A DNA stretch of 14,945 nucleotides, from assembly GCA_031418215.1 (NCBI GenBank), contig JANOXC010000201.1, forward strand, positions 1 through 14,945. Direction: 5' to 3'. The stretch is from JANOXC01 sp031418215 (GTDB lineage: Bacteria > Bacteroidota > Bacteroidia > AKYH767-A > OLB10). The notes beneath the pieces are model-generated. The model worked only from the letters and a program-made list of their open reading frames with translations, had not been told where the DNA came from and searched no databases. Made by a program: the position numbers and the translations under genes. Position 1 is the first letter of the stretch. Each line of letters begins with the position of its first letter. Below are positions 7,734-14,944 of this stretch, in pieces.

Positions 7734-8750
7734 TTAATAGACCGGACAATTATTTTTTCTGACATTATATCTTATTTTTTTCATGATATAGGTTACATTA
7801 AATTCTGGACCTCCGTGTCCGTTGCTGGCACGCTTTAGGTCAGAAACATTTATGTCATAACTGAGACCTAATCGCCATTGGTTGTAATAAACTGCTGCGC
7901 TTGGAATAATAGCATCATCAAACCTGTAATGTAATCCGGCACCAAATGAATAATTCCTTGCGACATCTCTATTTAGATTAACCTTTATCTCCATTCCTCC
8001 TGTTAATTCACGGAATTCTTCTTGCCCCATATAAATGATTGAAGGATTGAAAGAAATCATATCCTCAGAACGTAGCCAAACAGATGAATACACTTGCCAA
8101 TGTACAGGAAGTTTTACTGTTTCATTCAAGAATGAAATGCCGGGTTTATTAAGATGCTGCATGCTTAAACCTGCACTGCATTGGGTATTCTCAAATAAAC
8201 CCAGCCAGGCGATTCCGGCATTGAATTCCGGATATATATAATTATCTTTTTCAAATTGTTCACCCGATGAAATGGTTGCATTATAAACATCACCATTGAA
8301 CTGATTATCGAAAGTCAATTTGTTGAAGTCAATATTGCGATAAGAGAAACCTCCCTGAATGCCCACATTGATAAAATGAATTGAATCTTCACCAATGGAG
8401 AACAATCTTGCAAAGGAAGCCAATACTTGCAAGGTGCCCAGGTTTCCATCACCGGCCCTGTCGTTGTTCACCAATATTCCAACTGCATTTCTGCTTCCTG
8501 AAACAGCAATTTTTCCAACAACTTGGTCGTAGGCCAGTGAAAATGTTTCATAAGGCACCGTTACGGAATTCCATTGGCTCCGATAAACTGCATTGGCTCT
8601 TACATCACCGTTGAAAAATCCTGTGCCGGCAGGAGAGAGATTTAAAGGACTGTGTATATATTGCGAAAAATGGATGTCTTGCGCAAGAATTTTTACTGAT
8701 GAAAAAATCAGTAAAAAGGAAACATATATTACTTGCACGAACAATCTCAT
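7734..8750 (-). CDS. PorP/SprF family T9SS outer-membrane protein
   Basis: A 338-residue outer-membrane beta-barrel of the PorP/SprF family. In Flavobacterium johnsoniae, SprF is needed for secretion of the neighbouring adhesin SprB; members beside type B cargo genes are taken as dedicated export or anchoring partners. Seen directly: a signal peptide of about 1-23 ending KILAQ, followed by the family opening DIHFSQYIHSPLNLSPAGTG and VRANAVYRSQWNSV, alternating amphipathic strands (FNAGIAWLGL, YSFGAGLHYRFDD, AAVYYNQWRLGLSYDINVSD), and a final strand FNVTYIMKKIRY. Length is normal for the family. Its ATG overlaps the stop of the upstream 807-residue cargo as ATGA (8747-8750), and its stop is 3 bases before the PorE-like gene, so it is translated as part of the cluster. 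The partner is most likely the cargo just upstream, possibly also the 561-residue one. Confidence 0.94.
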   Translation of the reverse strand: MRLFVQVIYVSFLLIFSSVKILAQDIHFSQYIHSPLNLSPAGTGFFNGDVRANAVYRSQWNSVTVPYETFSLAYDQVVGKIAVSGSRNAVGILVNNDRAGDGNLGTLQVLASFARLFSIGEDSIHFINVGIQGGFSYRNIDFNKLTFDNQFNGDVYNATISSGEQFEKDNYIYPEFNAGIAWLGLFENTQCSAGLSMQHLNKPGISFLNETVKLPVHWQVYSSVWLRSEDMISFNPSIIYMGQEEFRELTGGMEIKVNLNRDVARNYSFGAGLHYRFDDAIIPSAAVYYNQWRLGLSYDINVSDLKRASNGHGGPEFNVTYIMKKIRYNVRKNNCPVY

Positions 8751-11170
8751 CTTATCAATGTGATATTACCTTTTGAGTTAAACTCACTATTGTCAAAGCA
8801 AACTGCTTTTATGTAATAGACAAATACACCGGGTGCAGATTTTACTCCGTTATAATTGCCGTCCCATCCTTTTTTCTGGTCTTCTGTTTCAAAAACTTTT
8901 TCTCCCCACCGGTCATAAATCGCAAAATACAGTTCCTTCATCGTATTACCCCTTACGAGGAGAACATCGTTTGCTAAATCATTATTTGGGGTAAACGAAT
9001 TCGGTATAAATATCTCAGGCTCTTTGCAAAGTATATTGCGGACCCATACTGTTACTGTATCATTTACCTTGCATCCGTTGCTATCGGTTATCTGGATAAC
9101 ATAATTAGTTGTTTGCAATGGCGTACTCACAGGATCAGGATTAATTGATGAGCTAAGGGAAGATGCAGGCGACCAATTATATATATAAGTATTAGAAGGT
9201 GTAGCATGCAAGGTTGTTGACTGGCCAACATACAAGGTGTCTTCATCAGTTGTTGCAGCAACATTTGGCAATGAATCGATATATTCTACGGTAACCGTAT
9301 CTGTATTAATACAACCTTTACTATCAGTAACTGTAATCGTATATAATCCATTGCATAAATTACCGGCTGTAGAAGTTGTTTGTTGTTGTGGATCGCTCCA
9401 CAGATATGTATAACCTGAATTACCTCCGGTTGCAATTGTTTGGGCAGAACCAATACAGGCAAAATTGCAGTAATCAGTATTTGATTGAATTGACAATAGA
9501 AGAGGAGCAGGTTGAGTGATGGTGACGAAGGCTGTATCCTTGCAGCCTATTGAATCGCTTACGATCACGAAATAATTTCCAATACATAAATTAATGGCTG
9601 TGTCAGTAGTTTGATTTTGACTGTCACTCCACAAGTAGGTGAGCGGCGGAATGCTGAATTGTGTTGTTACTGCAGCTGAACCATTACAATCATTAAAACA
9701 ATTTTCCGGAATACTGTTGCTGATGTTGGCTTTCAAATAATTTAAATCAACCAGCATACTCATACTATCAACACAACCTTTATTACTTGTTCCTGAAAAC
9801 GTAACCTGATAAATTCCGGGTCCGGGAAATGCATGAACAGGATCTGCAACATTAGCCGTTGTGCCATCTCCAAAATCCCAATGCCAGCCTGTTGTAAAAT
9901 ATATTCCTGAAAAGATAGAATCGTTAAATGATACAACCGGACTGCAAGGGATTTTGTTGGCTTCAAAAGCGATCTTATAGCCTGGATAAACGCTAATAGT
10001 TCCAAATGTGGAATCATTGCAAGCAGGATTTAGTCCTGAATAGGCTACCAACACAACGGTATATTTTCCGGAATCAGGATAGACATAAGTTGGAGCAAAA
10101 AGATTGGAAGTGTCGTTAGTAACCGTTGGGTCGCCAAAATTCCAATGATAAGTGCTTGCATTTACACTTTGGTTGCTGAAACTCACGGAGGTATTTGTAC
10201 AATTCAATGTTGGTGTTTGCAATGCGGCTACTGTTATATTGGGACAATCCACAACATTAATCTGATAATCTCGCTTTGTAGTGCTCAGGTAAATGCCATT
10301 TCTGTATTCTTCAACACAAACACCAAACACAAATTGTCCAGTGTCGCTGGGGGTGCAGGTGAGCAATCCTGTTTTTGAATCAATGGCCATTGGTACGCCT
10401 CCCAATAAATTATTTAAACTATAAGGCGCTAACCAATTAACTGTTAGATAAGGAGGACCAATTGGCGGTGTTGGTTGTGGCGGCCCATTAAAGAATCCAT
10501 CATAATCCAGCGGGTTACATAATGAATAAACAAAGGAATCGATAGGTTGGCCTGCAACATTAGTGTCAACATCAAATGCTGAATTATCAAAAGTAAACGG
10601 GACATTTTGGCAAATAAAAGTAGGAGGCAAGTTTTTGAATACCGGGTTACTGTTTTTTGAAAAGAAAACTGTACCCGGAATAGTTGCAGTATAAGTTGAA
10701 CCAGTTTGATTTGGTGCAACAATGTTTTGTATGGTGTGATTCCGGCAACAACGTTGATATACGAGCAAATAACCATTAGAAGAAGGAGGCAAGATGACCG
10801 TATCTATATAAATTCCTATTTGATAACAAACGTTTATTGGAGGAAGTAGGCAAGGACTTGTAATAACATTTTTAAGGGTGTCTTTTGAGAGTATGGGAAT
10901 CATTAAGGTGTCAACAGGTGAAAAACCGGCATTGTTATAAAAAATAGAAACCCATCCGGGATTGTCAAAGTCAGGAACACCATTGTAACAATCTCGGTAA
11001 ACGATTAGTGTGATTTTGTAGTTATTTCCGCCGATGTATTGATAATATAATTCACCACCAACAATATGCGTTGCGCGTGCCGGGGATATATATATAATTA
11101 AGAAAAATAAAAAGGAGATCATTCCTTTAAAAAGGCTGGAAAAAGTTGCAATAGTTTTGGGAAACATCAT
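8747..11170 (-). CDS. SprB-like T9SS type B cargo with PKD and SprB repeats, 807 residues
   Basis: A large secreted surface protein. Export signal: hydrophobic segment SFLFFLIIYISPARA (19-33), cleaved before THIVGGE. Domains: a conserved N-terminal region (34-310) starting THIVGGELYYQY with YRDCYNG and many cysteines; PKD 1 (about 315-395, YHWNFGD); PKD 2 (about 398-475, WHWDFGDGT); two SprB-type repeats (about 482-552 and 558-628, with TYLWSDSQNQTTDTA and TYLWSDPQQQTTSTA, each with a CxxxC pair near its start and GNYFVIVSDSIGC or GLYTITVTDSKGC near its end); a further Ig-like segment (635-710); and a type B C-terminal domain (718-807, IPNSFTPNNDLAND, IYDRWGEKVFETED, KKGWDGNYNG). SprB repeats and the adjacent PorP/SprF gene suggest an adhesin handled like SprB. 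The ATG at 11170 gives a long positive n-region; Met17 (11122) would give a shorter signal peptide. First gene of the cluster. Confidence 0.92.
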   Translation of the reverse strand: MMFPKTIATFSSLFKGMISFLFFLIIYISPARATHIVGGELYYQYIGGNNYKITLIVYRDCYNGVPDFDNPGWVSIFYNNAGFSPVDTLMIPILSKDTLKNVITSPCLLPPINVCYQIGIYIDTVILPPSSNGYLLVYQRCCRNHTIQNIVAPNQTGSTYTATIPGTVFFSKNSNPVFKNLPPTFICQNVPFTFDNSAFDVDTNVAGQPIDSFVYSLCNPLDYDGFFNGPPQPTPPIGPPYLTVNWLAPYSLNNLLGGVPMAIDSKTGLLTCTPSDTGQFVFGVCVEEYRNGIYLSTTKRDYQINVVDCPNITVAALQTPTLNCTNTSVSFSNQSVNASTYHWNFGDPTVTNDTSNLFAPTYVYPDSGKYTVVLVAYSGLNPACNDSTFGTISVYPGYKIAFEANKIPCSPVVSFNDSIFSGIYFTTGWHWDFGDGTTANVADPVHAFPGPGIYQVTFSGTSNKGCVDSMSMLVDLNYLKANISNSIPENCFNDCNGSAAVTTQFSIPPLTYLWSDSQNQTTDTAINLCIGNYFVIVSDSIGCKDTAFVTITQPAPLLLSIQSNTDYCNFACIGSAQTIATGGNSGYTYLWSDPQQQTTSTAGNLCNGLYTITVTDSKGCINTDTVTVEYIDSLPNVAATTDEDTLYVGQSTTLHATPSNTYIYNWSPASSLSSSINPDPVSTPLQTTNYVIQITDSNGCKVNDTVTVWVRNILCKEPEIFIPNSFTPNNDLANDVLLVRGNTMKELYFAIYDRWGEKVFETEDQKKGWDGNYNGVKSAPGVFVYYIKAVCFDNSEFNSKGNITLIR

Positions 11171-11176
11171 TCAATA

Positions 11177-11195
11177 CTACTGATTTTAACAGTAG
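11177..11195 (-). promoter_or_regulatory. Small hairpin in the leader of the T9SS cluster
   Basis: A perfect 6-base stem, CTACTG with CAGTAG, encloses a 7-base A+T loop and ends 6 bases before the ATG at 11170 on the transcribed strand. It could mask the ribosome entry site or be chance. There is no T-run, so it is not a terminator. Confidence 0.25.
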
Positions 11196-11201
11196 GAGAT
11201 T

Positions 11202-11209
11202 TAAAGTTA
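11202..11209 (-). promoter_or_regulatory. Possible -7 element for the T9SS cluster
   Basis: On the minus strand TAACTTTA differs from TAnnTTTG only at the last base and is 31 bases before the ATG. No TTG lies at the proper -33 spacing; the nearest is 12 bases upstream. Weak support. Confidence 0.25.
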
Positions 11210-11222
11210 CGAAAATGCTTTC

Positions 11223-11246
11223 AACCGTATAATGTTAATGACGGTT
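11223..11246 (-). terminator. Weak stem-loop just after the FAH-family gene
   Basis: AACCGT and ACGGTT form a 6-base stem around a 12-base loop, starting 3 bases after the stop at 11250 on the minus strand. The following bases are GAAAGC rather than a T-run, so this is at most a weak or factor-dependent terminator separating the FAH gene from the T9SS cluster. Confidence 0.25.
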
Positions 11247-11249
11247 AAA

Positions 11250-11861
11250 TCATTTCACCTTTAGATTAAGCAATTTTCTATCTCCGATAAATGCCTCCAG
11301 GTGGTCTCCTTTCTTTACGGGCCCAACACCTTCAGGCGTCCCCGTGAAAAGGAGGTCCCCTTTTTTCAGGGTAATAAACGAAGAAACACTGGCTATGATT
11401 GCATCTATTGAGAAAATCATATTTTCGCTGTTGCCTTGCTGCCTTTTTTCGCCGTTTATCAACAATGAGAATGGAATTTGCTGCATAGACTCATATTCGT
11501 TCTTGTCAATAAAGGTTCCTACAGGTGCAGAAGAGTCGAATGCTTTTGCTCTTTCCCAGGGAAGGCCGCCTGCTTTTAATTTTTGTTGAAGGTCGCGCGC
11601 CGTAAAATCTATCCCAACTGTAATTTCATTGTAATATTTGTGCGCAAACTTTTCAGCAATATTTTTACCTACTTTATTAATCCGCACCACTAATTCCACT
11701 TCGTAGTGCACATCATTGCTGAACTTTGGATAAAAGAAAGGCTGCCTTTGTGTAATTAAAGCTGTTTCGGGCTTTAGAAAAATAACAGGTTCTTCCTCTA
11801 CCTTGTTGTTTAATTCCTTCGCATGTGCAGCATAATTTCTTCCAACACAAATTATTTTCAT
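11250..11861 (-). CDS. Fumarylacetoacetate hydrolase (FAH) family protein
   Basis: A 203-residue cytoplasmic enzyme of the FAH fold, close to the short FAHD1/YcgM type. Characterised relatives act as acylpyruvate hydrolases, oxaloacetate decarboxylases or oxaloacetate tautomerases with Mg2+; the substrate here cannot be fixed. Seen directly: the N-terminal IICVGRNYAAHAKEL, the metal ligands E54 and E56 in VHYEVELVV and D85 in VGIDFTARDLQ, then GLPWERAKAFDSSAPVG (99-115) and the closing loop FTGTPEGVGPVKKGD (172-186). Length is typical of the minimal family. The ATG at 11861 sits directly before the conserved first strand. It starts 12 bases after the glycosyltransferase stop, so the two are probably co-transcribed although no shared pathway is apparent. 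Confidence 0.92.
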   Translation of the reverse strand: MKIICVGRNYAAHAKELNNKVEEEPVIFLKPETALITQRQPFFYPKFSNDVHYEVELVVRINKVGKNIAEKFAHKYYNEITVGIDFTARDLQQKLKAGGLPWERAKAFDSSAPVGTFIDKNEYESMQQIPFSLLINGEKRQQGNSENMIFSIDAIIASVSSFITLKKGDLLFTGTPEGVGPVKKGDHLEAFIGDRKLLNLKVK

Positions 11862-11873
11862 TAAGCAGGTGTA

Positions 11874-12911
11874 TTATTTTGAGAATTTGTTTTCCAGTTG
11901 TGAGAAATATTTTCTTCCTAATAAATAATAAGAAAAAACAATGTTTTTACGATATATAAAAGGAACGTTTTGTTTTTTTATCAGGCGCATGGATTCATTT
12001 CTGACTTTCTTCCTATGTTGGTAGTGGCCATAAAAATAGAAATGTGCCTTTACCACCGACCAGCAATCTTTCACATTGCCGCTGGCAAGAAATTTTAAAC
12101 CGGCCAATCCGTCGAGAAAAAGTCGAATCACCATAATAATCCACATTCGATCTGCCGGAAAATTTTTATGGATCATCATCAGGTTATTCCTGAAATTGTA
12201 ATAAGTTTTAATGTGATTACTCTTTGGTAACGTTCCGCCGCCCACGTGGTAAACAAAACTTGCCGGCTCTACCATGACTTTATATCCTGCGTAATGCATC
12301 CGCCAGCACAAATCTATTTCCTCCATATGAGCAAAAAAATCTTCATCAAAACCATTCAATTCATGGAAAACATCAGCTCGAACAAACATGCTTGCCCCTG
12401 TAGCCCAAAAGACTTCCCGACTGTCGTTATACTGGCCCTTATCTTCTTCAAGTGTATTATAAATACGTCCCCTGCAAAATGGATATCCGAGATAGTCGAT
12501 AAATCCACCTGATGCACCAGCATGTTCAAATAAATTTCTTTGCTGAAATGACAGGATCTTCGGCTGGCATGCCGCAATTGTAGGATCGTTCGACATCAAT
12601 CGGATAATTGGTTGCATCCATCCATTTGTTACTTCGACATCGGAATTAAGCAATACAAAAATATCGGCATCAACTTGTTTCAAGGCTTTGTTGTATCCTC
12701 CTGCAAAACCTGTATTAATTTTCATTTCTATCAAACTGACATCAGGGTGATTTTCCCTGAGCCAGGAAAGAGAATCATCAGATGAATTATTATCAGCGAC
12801 TACTATTTCAGCACCACCCGAGTTTTTTTTAACATTGGGTAAAAACTGTTGCAAAAACCGGATTCCATTCCAATTTAAAATAACAATGGCAATTCGTGGG
12901 TAAACTGGCAT
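11874..12911 (-). CDS. Family 2 glycosyltransferase
   Basis: A 345-residue GT-A fold glycosyltransferase, probably adding a sugar to a cell-surface polysaccharide or glycan at the inner membrane face. Donor and acceptor are unknown; the layout resembles rhamnosyltransferase-like GT2 enzymes. Motifs: IAIVILNWNG (7-16), the nucleotide-binding VVADNNSSDDS (37-47), INTGFAGGYNKA, the DXD-equivalent LLNSDVEV (87-94), TGASMFVRADVF, and the acceptor/catalytic segment HMEEIDLCWRMHYAGY (195-210). The C-terminal part (about 255-330) has hydrophobic stretches including MWIIMVIRLFLDGLAGLKFL, suggesting membrane association. I chose the ATG at 12911, giving MPVYPRIAIV; the frame could also open at TTG 12929, adding six residues, but ATG fits the family's first strand better. 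It sits 144 bases downstream of the GWxTD gene and 12 bases upstream of the FAH gene. Confidence 0.91.
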   Translation of the reverse strand: MPVYPRIAIVILNWNGIRFLQQFLPNVKKNSGGAEIVVADNNSSDDSLSWLRENHPDVSLIEMKINTGFAGGYNKALKQVDADIFVLLNSDVEVTNGWMQPIIRLMSNDPTIAACQPKILSFQQRNLFEHAGASGGFIDYLGYPFCRGRIYNTLEEDKGQYNDSREVFWATGASMFVRADVFHELNGFDEDFFAHMEEIDLCWRMHYAGYKVMVEPASFVYHVGGGTLPKSNHIKTYYNFRNNLMMIHKNFPADRMWIIMVIRLFLDGLAGLKFLASGNVKDCWSVVKAHFYFYGHYQHRKKVRNESMRLIKKQNVPFIYRKNIVFSYYLLGRKYFSQLENKFSK

Positions 12912-13026
12912 AAAGTGAAGCGTTGTCAATCAGTAAAATGAGGCGCCAAATAGCAGCCGTGCGAATTTAATTATTTTCTGCTGTATAATTTTAATTGACA
13001 ATCGGGATCAAAATTTACTATTCTTA

Positions 13027-13053
13027 TTTTTCAATAATTAAAGAACTGAAAAA
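13027..13053 (-). terminator. A+T-rich stem-loop after the GWxTD gene
   Basis: TTTTTCA and TGAAAAA can pair as a 7-base stem with a 13-base loop, 2 bases after the stop at 13056. The stem has only one G-C pair and no T-run follows, so termination is doubtful and read-through into the glycosyltransferase gene is possible. Confidence 0.2.
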
Positions 13054-13055
13054 CA

Positions 13056-14522
13056 TCAATGCGGGTTTACATAAATATCATCGGCTTGCTTTCCATATTG
13101 ATCTTTGGTTTTTGTTCTGTCGAAATCCTTGTTGACTTCTGTACGCTTATTGAGGCGCAACTGCCACTGTGGATCAAAGGGCTCACCCAGCGCATCACTA
13201 TGAAGAAGTTCAAAATCGTTGGTTGCCAAATCGGGGTTGTAAAAAACGAATTTTTTATTCGTTTGCGTTTTAATTTTATAATAGTGCCAGATTTCATAAG
13301 GGTAGGTGGCCGGTTCATTGTATTGTTTGGAGACAGTATTTGGGGGACCATATTGCAAATAAACGCGACCTCGTTCAGTTAGATAACCTTTTTTATTTAC
13401 GGCTGAATAAGTAGCATTTACTTTATCTACTTCCTGTTTATATTTCATCCATGCCATGTAAGGGTTTTCAGCATTTTTTTTCTCCCAGAAACTATAGAAA
13501 AACTGTTGCATCAATTTCAGGTCAGCGAGTTCAAGCTGATTATCGGCAAAGCGATTATCCTCCGGACCGGATATAGGAGTTAATGACAGAATATATTCAG
13601 CCAATGTATCTTTATTGGTATAAGAGGCAGCAAAAGTATTACTTACCTCAATATTGTGATAATCGCCATTACTTTCGGATAGGAGGGGCACTTTACTTCG
13701 TTGAAAAAATAGTTCCCGCGAAGCCAGCAATTCATTGTTGCGGTTCCGGGCTTCCATCACCAGATTGTAGTTTCCCGACGGAAGCATGCTGATGTCGATT
13801 TCCTTTATTAGGGCACTCACCGGTTTCGCCTGCATCCGCTGCATGCGAGTATAGGCATCCAGCACTCGGTGATTTTCATAAGTTTCAATATGGTAGCTAA
13901 ACATGTAACCATCATTACCCAATAATGTAGCGGCATTGTATACTTCAGCATAAAATTTAATACTGTTTACCTCATCCGGAAGAAAATTATCCACCAGTGG
14001 AATCAGTTCGTAACCGCCTTTATTCAATTTATTTTCAGTAGTATTAGGTTTATAGCTTTCTAGTAATTCAATATCGGATATGGAAAGGATATTTTCATTG
14101 TAATCTATGTTTACGTCCTCGGAAACAATATAAGGTTTGCCTTCTTTGTTTTTATCACGGATGCTAAGTTCAAATTTGTATTTTCCATTTGGTAATTGGA
14201 TGCGTTGCTGATCCAGAAAACTATAGGATGTTTTTAGTGAATCGTCCGCCTCAGGGCTCAACAGGTTATACTTGTCGAAATATTTTATTTCACCATTTAG
14301 AGCGAAAATCAGGGTAACTTCAATTGATGCCTGGAATTTTTTATTACTTAAAGGGGCAAAAACCACACTTTTCCCTAATACGTAAAGATAGGTTTCCACG
14401 TAAGGACCCTGCCCTGGAGCGTAAAAAGTGGCATAGGCCAACCTTGCCTGCAAGTTTTTGGCTAAAAGCTGGGTAGGACTCCATATAAGCCAAAATAGGA
14501 ATAGCAAAAATGACTTTTTCAT
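13056..14522 (-). CDS. GWxTD domain-containing exported protein
   Basis: A 488-residue exported protein of the GWxTD family, widespread in Bacteroidota and without a known biochemical role. The signal peptide is about 1-21 (MKKSFLLFLFWLIWSPTQLL, cleavage near AK). Residues 23-290 form beta-rich segments (YATFYAPGQGPYVETYLYV; LPNGKYKFELSIRDKN; LPSGNYNLVMEARN). The GWxTD domain follows at about 330-460: FYSFWEKKN, then KKGYLTERGRVYLQYGPPN (377-395), PYEIWHYYKI and FVFYNPD. The name-giving motif reads GYLTE here, with Trp to Tyr and Asp to Glu. The tail ending YGKQADDIYVNPH is typical of the family. The ATG at 14522 precedes a well-formed signal peptide, and a promoter-like TTG/TAACTTAG pair lies upstream. 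It is the first gene of the minus-strand run, with 144 bases to the next gene. Confidence 0.9.
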   Translation of the reverse strand: MKKSFLLFLFWLIWSPTQLLAKNLQARLAYATFYAPGQGPYVETYLYVLGKSVVFAPLSNKKFQASIEVTLIFALNGEIKYFDKYNLLSPEADDSLKTSYSFLDQQRIQLPNGKYKFELSIRDKNKEGKPYIVSEDVNIDYNENILSISDIELLESYKPNTTENKLNKGGYELIPLVDNFLPDEVNSIKFYAEVYNAATLLGNDGYMFSYHIETYENHRVLDAYTRMQRMQAKPVSALIKEIDISMLPSGNYNLVMEARNRNNELLASRELFFQRSKVPLLSESNGDYHNIEVSNTFAASYTNKDTLAEYILSLTPISGPEDNRFADNQLELADLKLMQQFFYSFWEKKNAENPYMAWMKYKQEVDKVNATYSAVNKKGYLTERGRVYLQYGPPNTVSKQYNEPATYPYEIWHYYKIKTQTNKKFVFYNPDLATNDFELLHSDALGEPFDPQWQLRLNKRTEVNKDFDRTKTKDQYGKQADDIYVNPH

Positions 14523-14540
14523 TGCATCAGAATTAGGTGG

Positions 14541-14573
14541 CTAAGTTAGCTAATATTAAGCTGTTTCGAACAA
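14541..14573 (-). promoter_or_regulatory. Possible promoter of the GWxTD gene
   Basis: On the minus strand TTG (14571-14573) is followed after 22 bases by TAACTTAG (14541-14548), one mismatch from TAnnTTTG. The spacing is within the range described for Bacteroidota housekeeping promoters, and the box ends 18 bases before the ATG at 14522. Confidence 0.4.
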
Positions 14574-14617
14574 TATATATGGTCAGGATTTGGTAATTTA
14601 TGCATGTAAAATGATGT

Positions 14618-14750
14618 GTTGGGAGTCAGGAGTTCGGAGATCGGAGATGGTCATTCTGAATTTTTTTTTTTAACTCTTAACTAATAGCGCTGACTCCCAA
14701 CTTTATACTCCAAACTAATATCTCCGAACTCCGAACCATAGACTCCCAGC
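14618..14750. repeat. Mosaic inverted repeat of GGAGT/ACTCC words
   Basis: The left block GTTGGGAGTCA (14618-14628) is the exact inverse of TGACTCCCAAC (14691-14701). The next left block GGAGTTCGGAGAT (14629-14641) is the exact inverse of ATCTCCGAACTCC (14720-14732). A further GACTCCCA copy lies at 14741-14748. The arms are adjacent on the left but in permuted order and spaced on the right, so only one pair at a time can form a simple hairpin. An 11-base T run (14661-14671) lies in the loop. Confidence 0.7.
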
Positions 14751-14824
14751 TCTTTTTCAAGTACTCTTTTCAAATGAGTAAGAATAGGTTACAACAAAAG
14801 TTATGCAATACAATCAGTTAGACA

Positions 14825-14853
14825 TTTGGCAACTATTTTTTGTACTATCTTCG
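14825..14853 (+). promoter_or_regulatory. Promoter of tRNA-Ser
   Basis: TTTG (14825-14828) and TATCTTCG (14846-14853) are separated by 17 bases. The second matches TAnnTTTG except for one base. The pair ends 4 bases before the mature tRNA 5' end, as expected for a short tRNA leader in this phylum. Confidence 0.55.
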
Positions 14854-14857
14854 CCGC

Positions 14858-14944
14858 GGAGAGTTGGCAGAGCGGTCGATTGCGGCAGTCTTGAAAACTG
14901 TTGAGGTGTTAAAGCCTCCTGGGGTTCGAATCCCTAACTCTCCG
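14858..14944 (+). tRNA. tRNA-Ser (anticodon UGA)
   Basis: The acceptor stem GGAGAGT (14858-14864) pairs perfectly with ACTCTCC (14937-14943), followed by discriminator G at 14944, the serine identity base. The anticodon stem 14885-14889/14897-14901 encloses loop CTTGAAA with anticodon TGA at 14892-14894. A long variable arm with GAGG/CCTC stem follows, as expected of a class II tRNA, then the T stem 14920-14924/14932-14936 around TTCGAAT. It reads UCN codons, mainly UCA. The last base of the window, C, may be the first base of an encoded CCA. Confidence 0.97.

Larger units (their letters stand above)
14523..14857. other. 335-base gap between the GWxTD gene and tRNA-Ser
   Basis: No credible coding frame. 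It holds the promoter region of the GWxTD gene (14541-14573), a mosaic inverted repeat with an 11-base T run between its arms (14618-14750), a 5-base stem TACTC/GAGTA at 14762-14780 that is probably chance, and the promoter of the tRNA (14825-14853). Confidence 0.7.

Noticed and set aside
8747..10000. Similar WSD-type repeats in the 807-residue cargo as DNA tandem repeats
   Set aside because: The two SprB-type units are alike in protein sequence but clearly diverged in DNA, so they are old domain repeats rather than recent duplications.
12912..12929. Longer glycosyltransferase start at TTG 12929
   Set aside because: ATG at 12911 lies immediately before the conserved first strand; the extra six residues are unlike the family and would need a rarer start codon.
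13059..13382. 107-residue plus-strand frame and a 94-residue minus frame over the 3' end of the GWxTD gene
   Set aside because: Both overlap the well-supported GWxTD domain in other frames and lack recognisable features.
14661..14671. T run as a rho-independent terminator
   Set aside because: It lies in the loop between the inverted arms, not directly after a stem, and no transcript is expected to end there on the plus strand; on the minus strand it would read as an A run.
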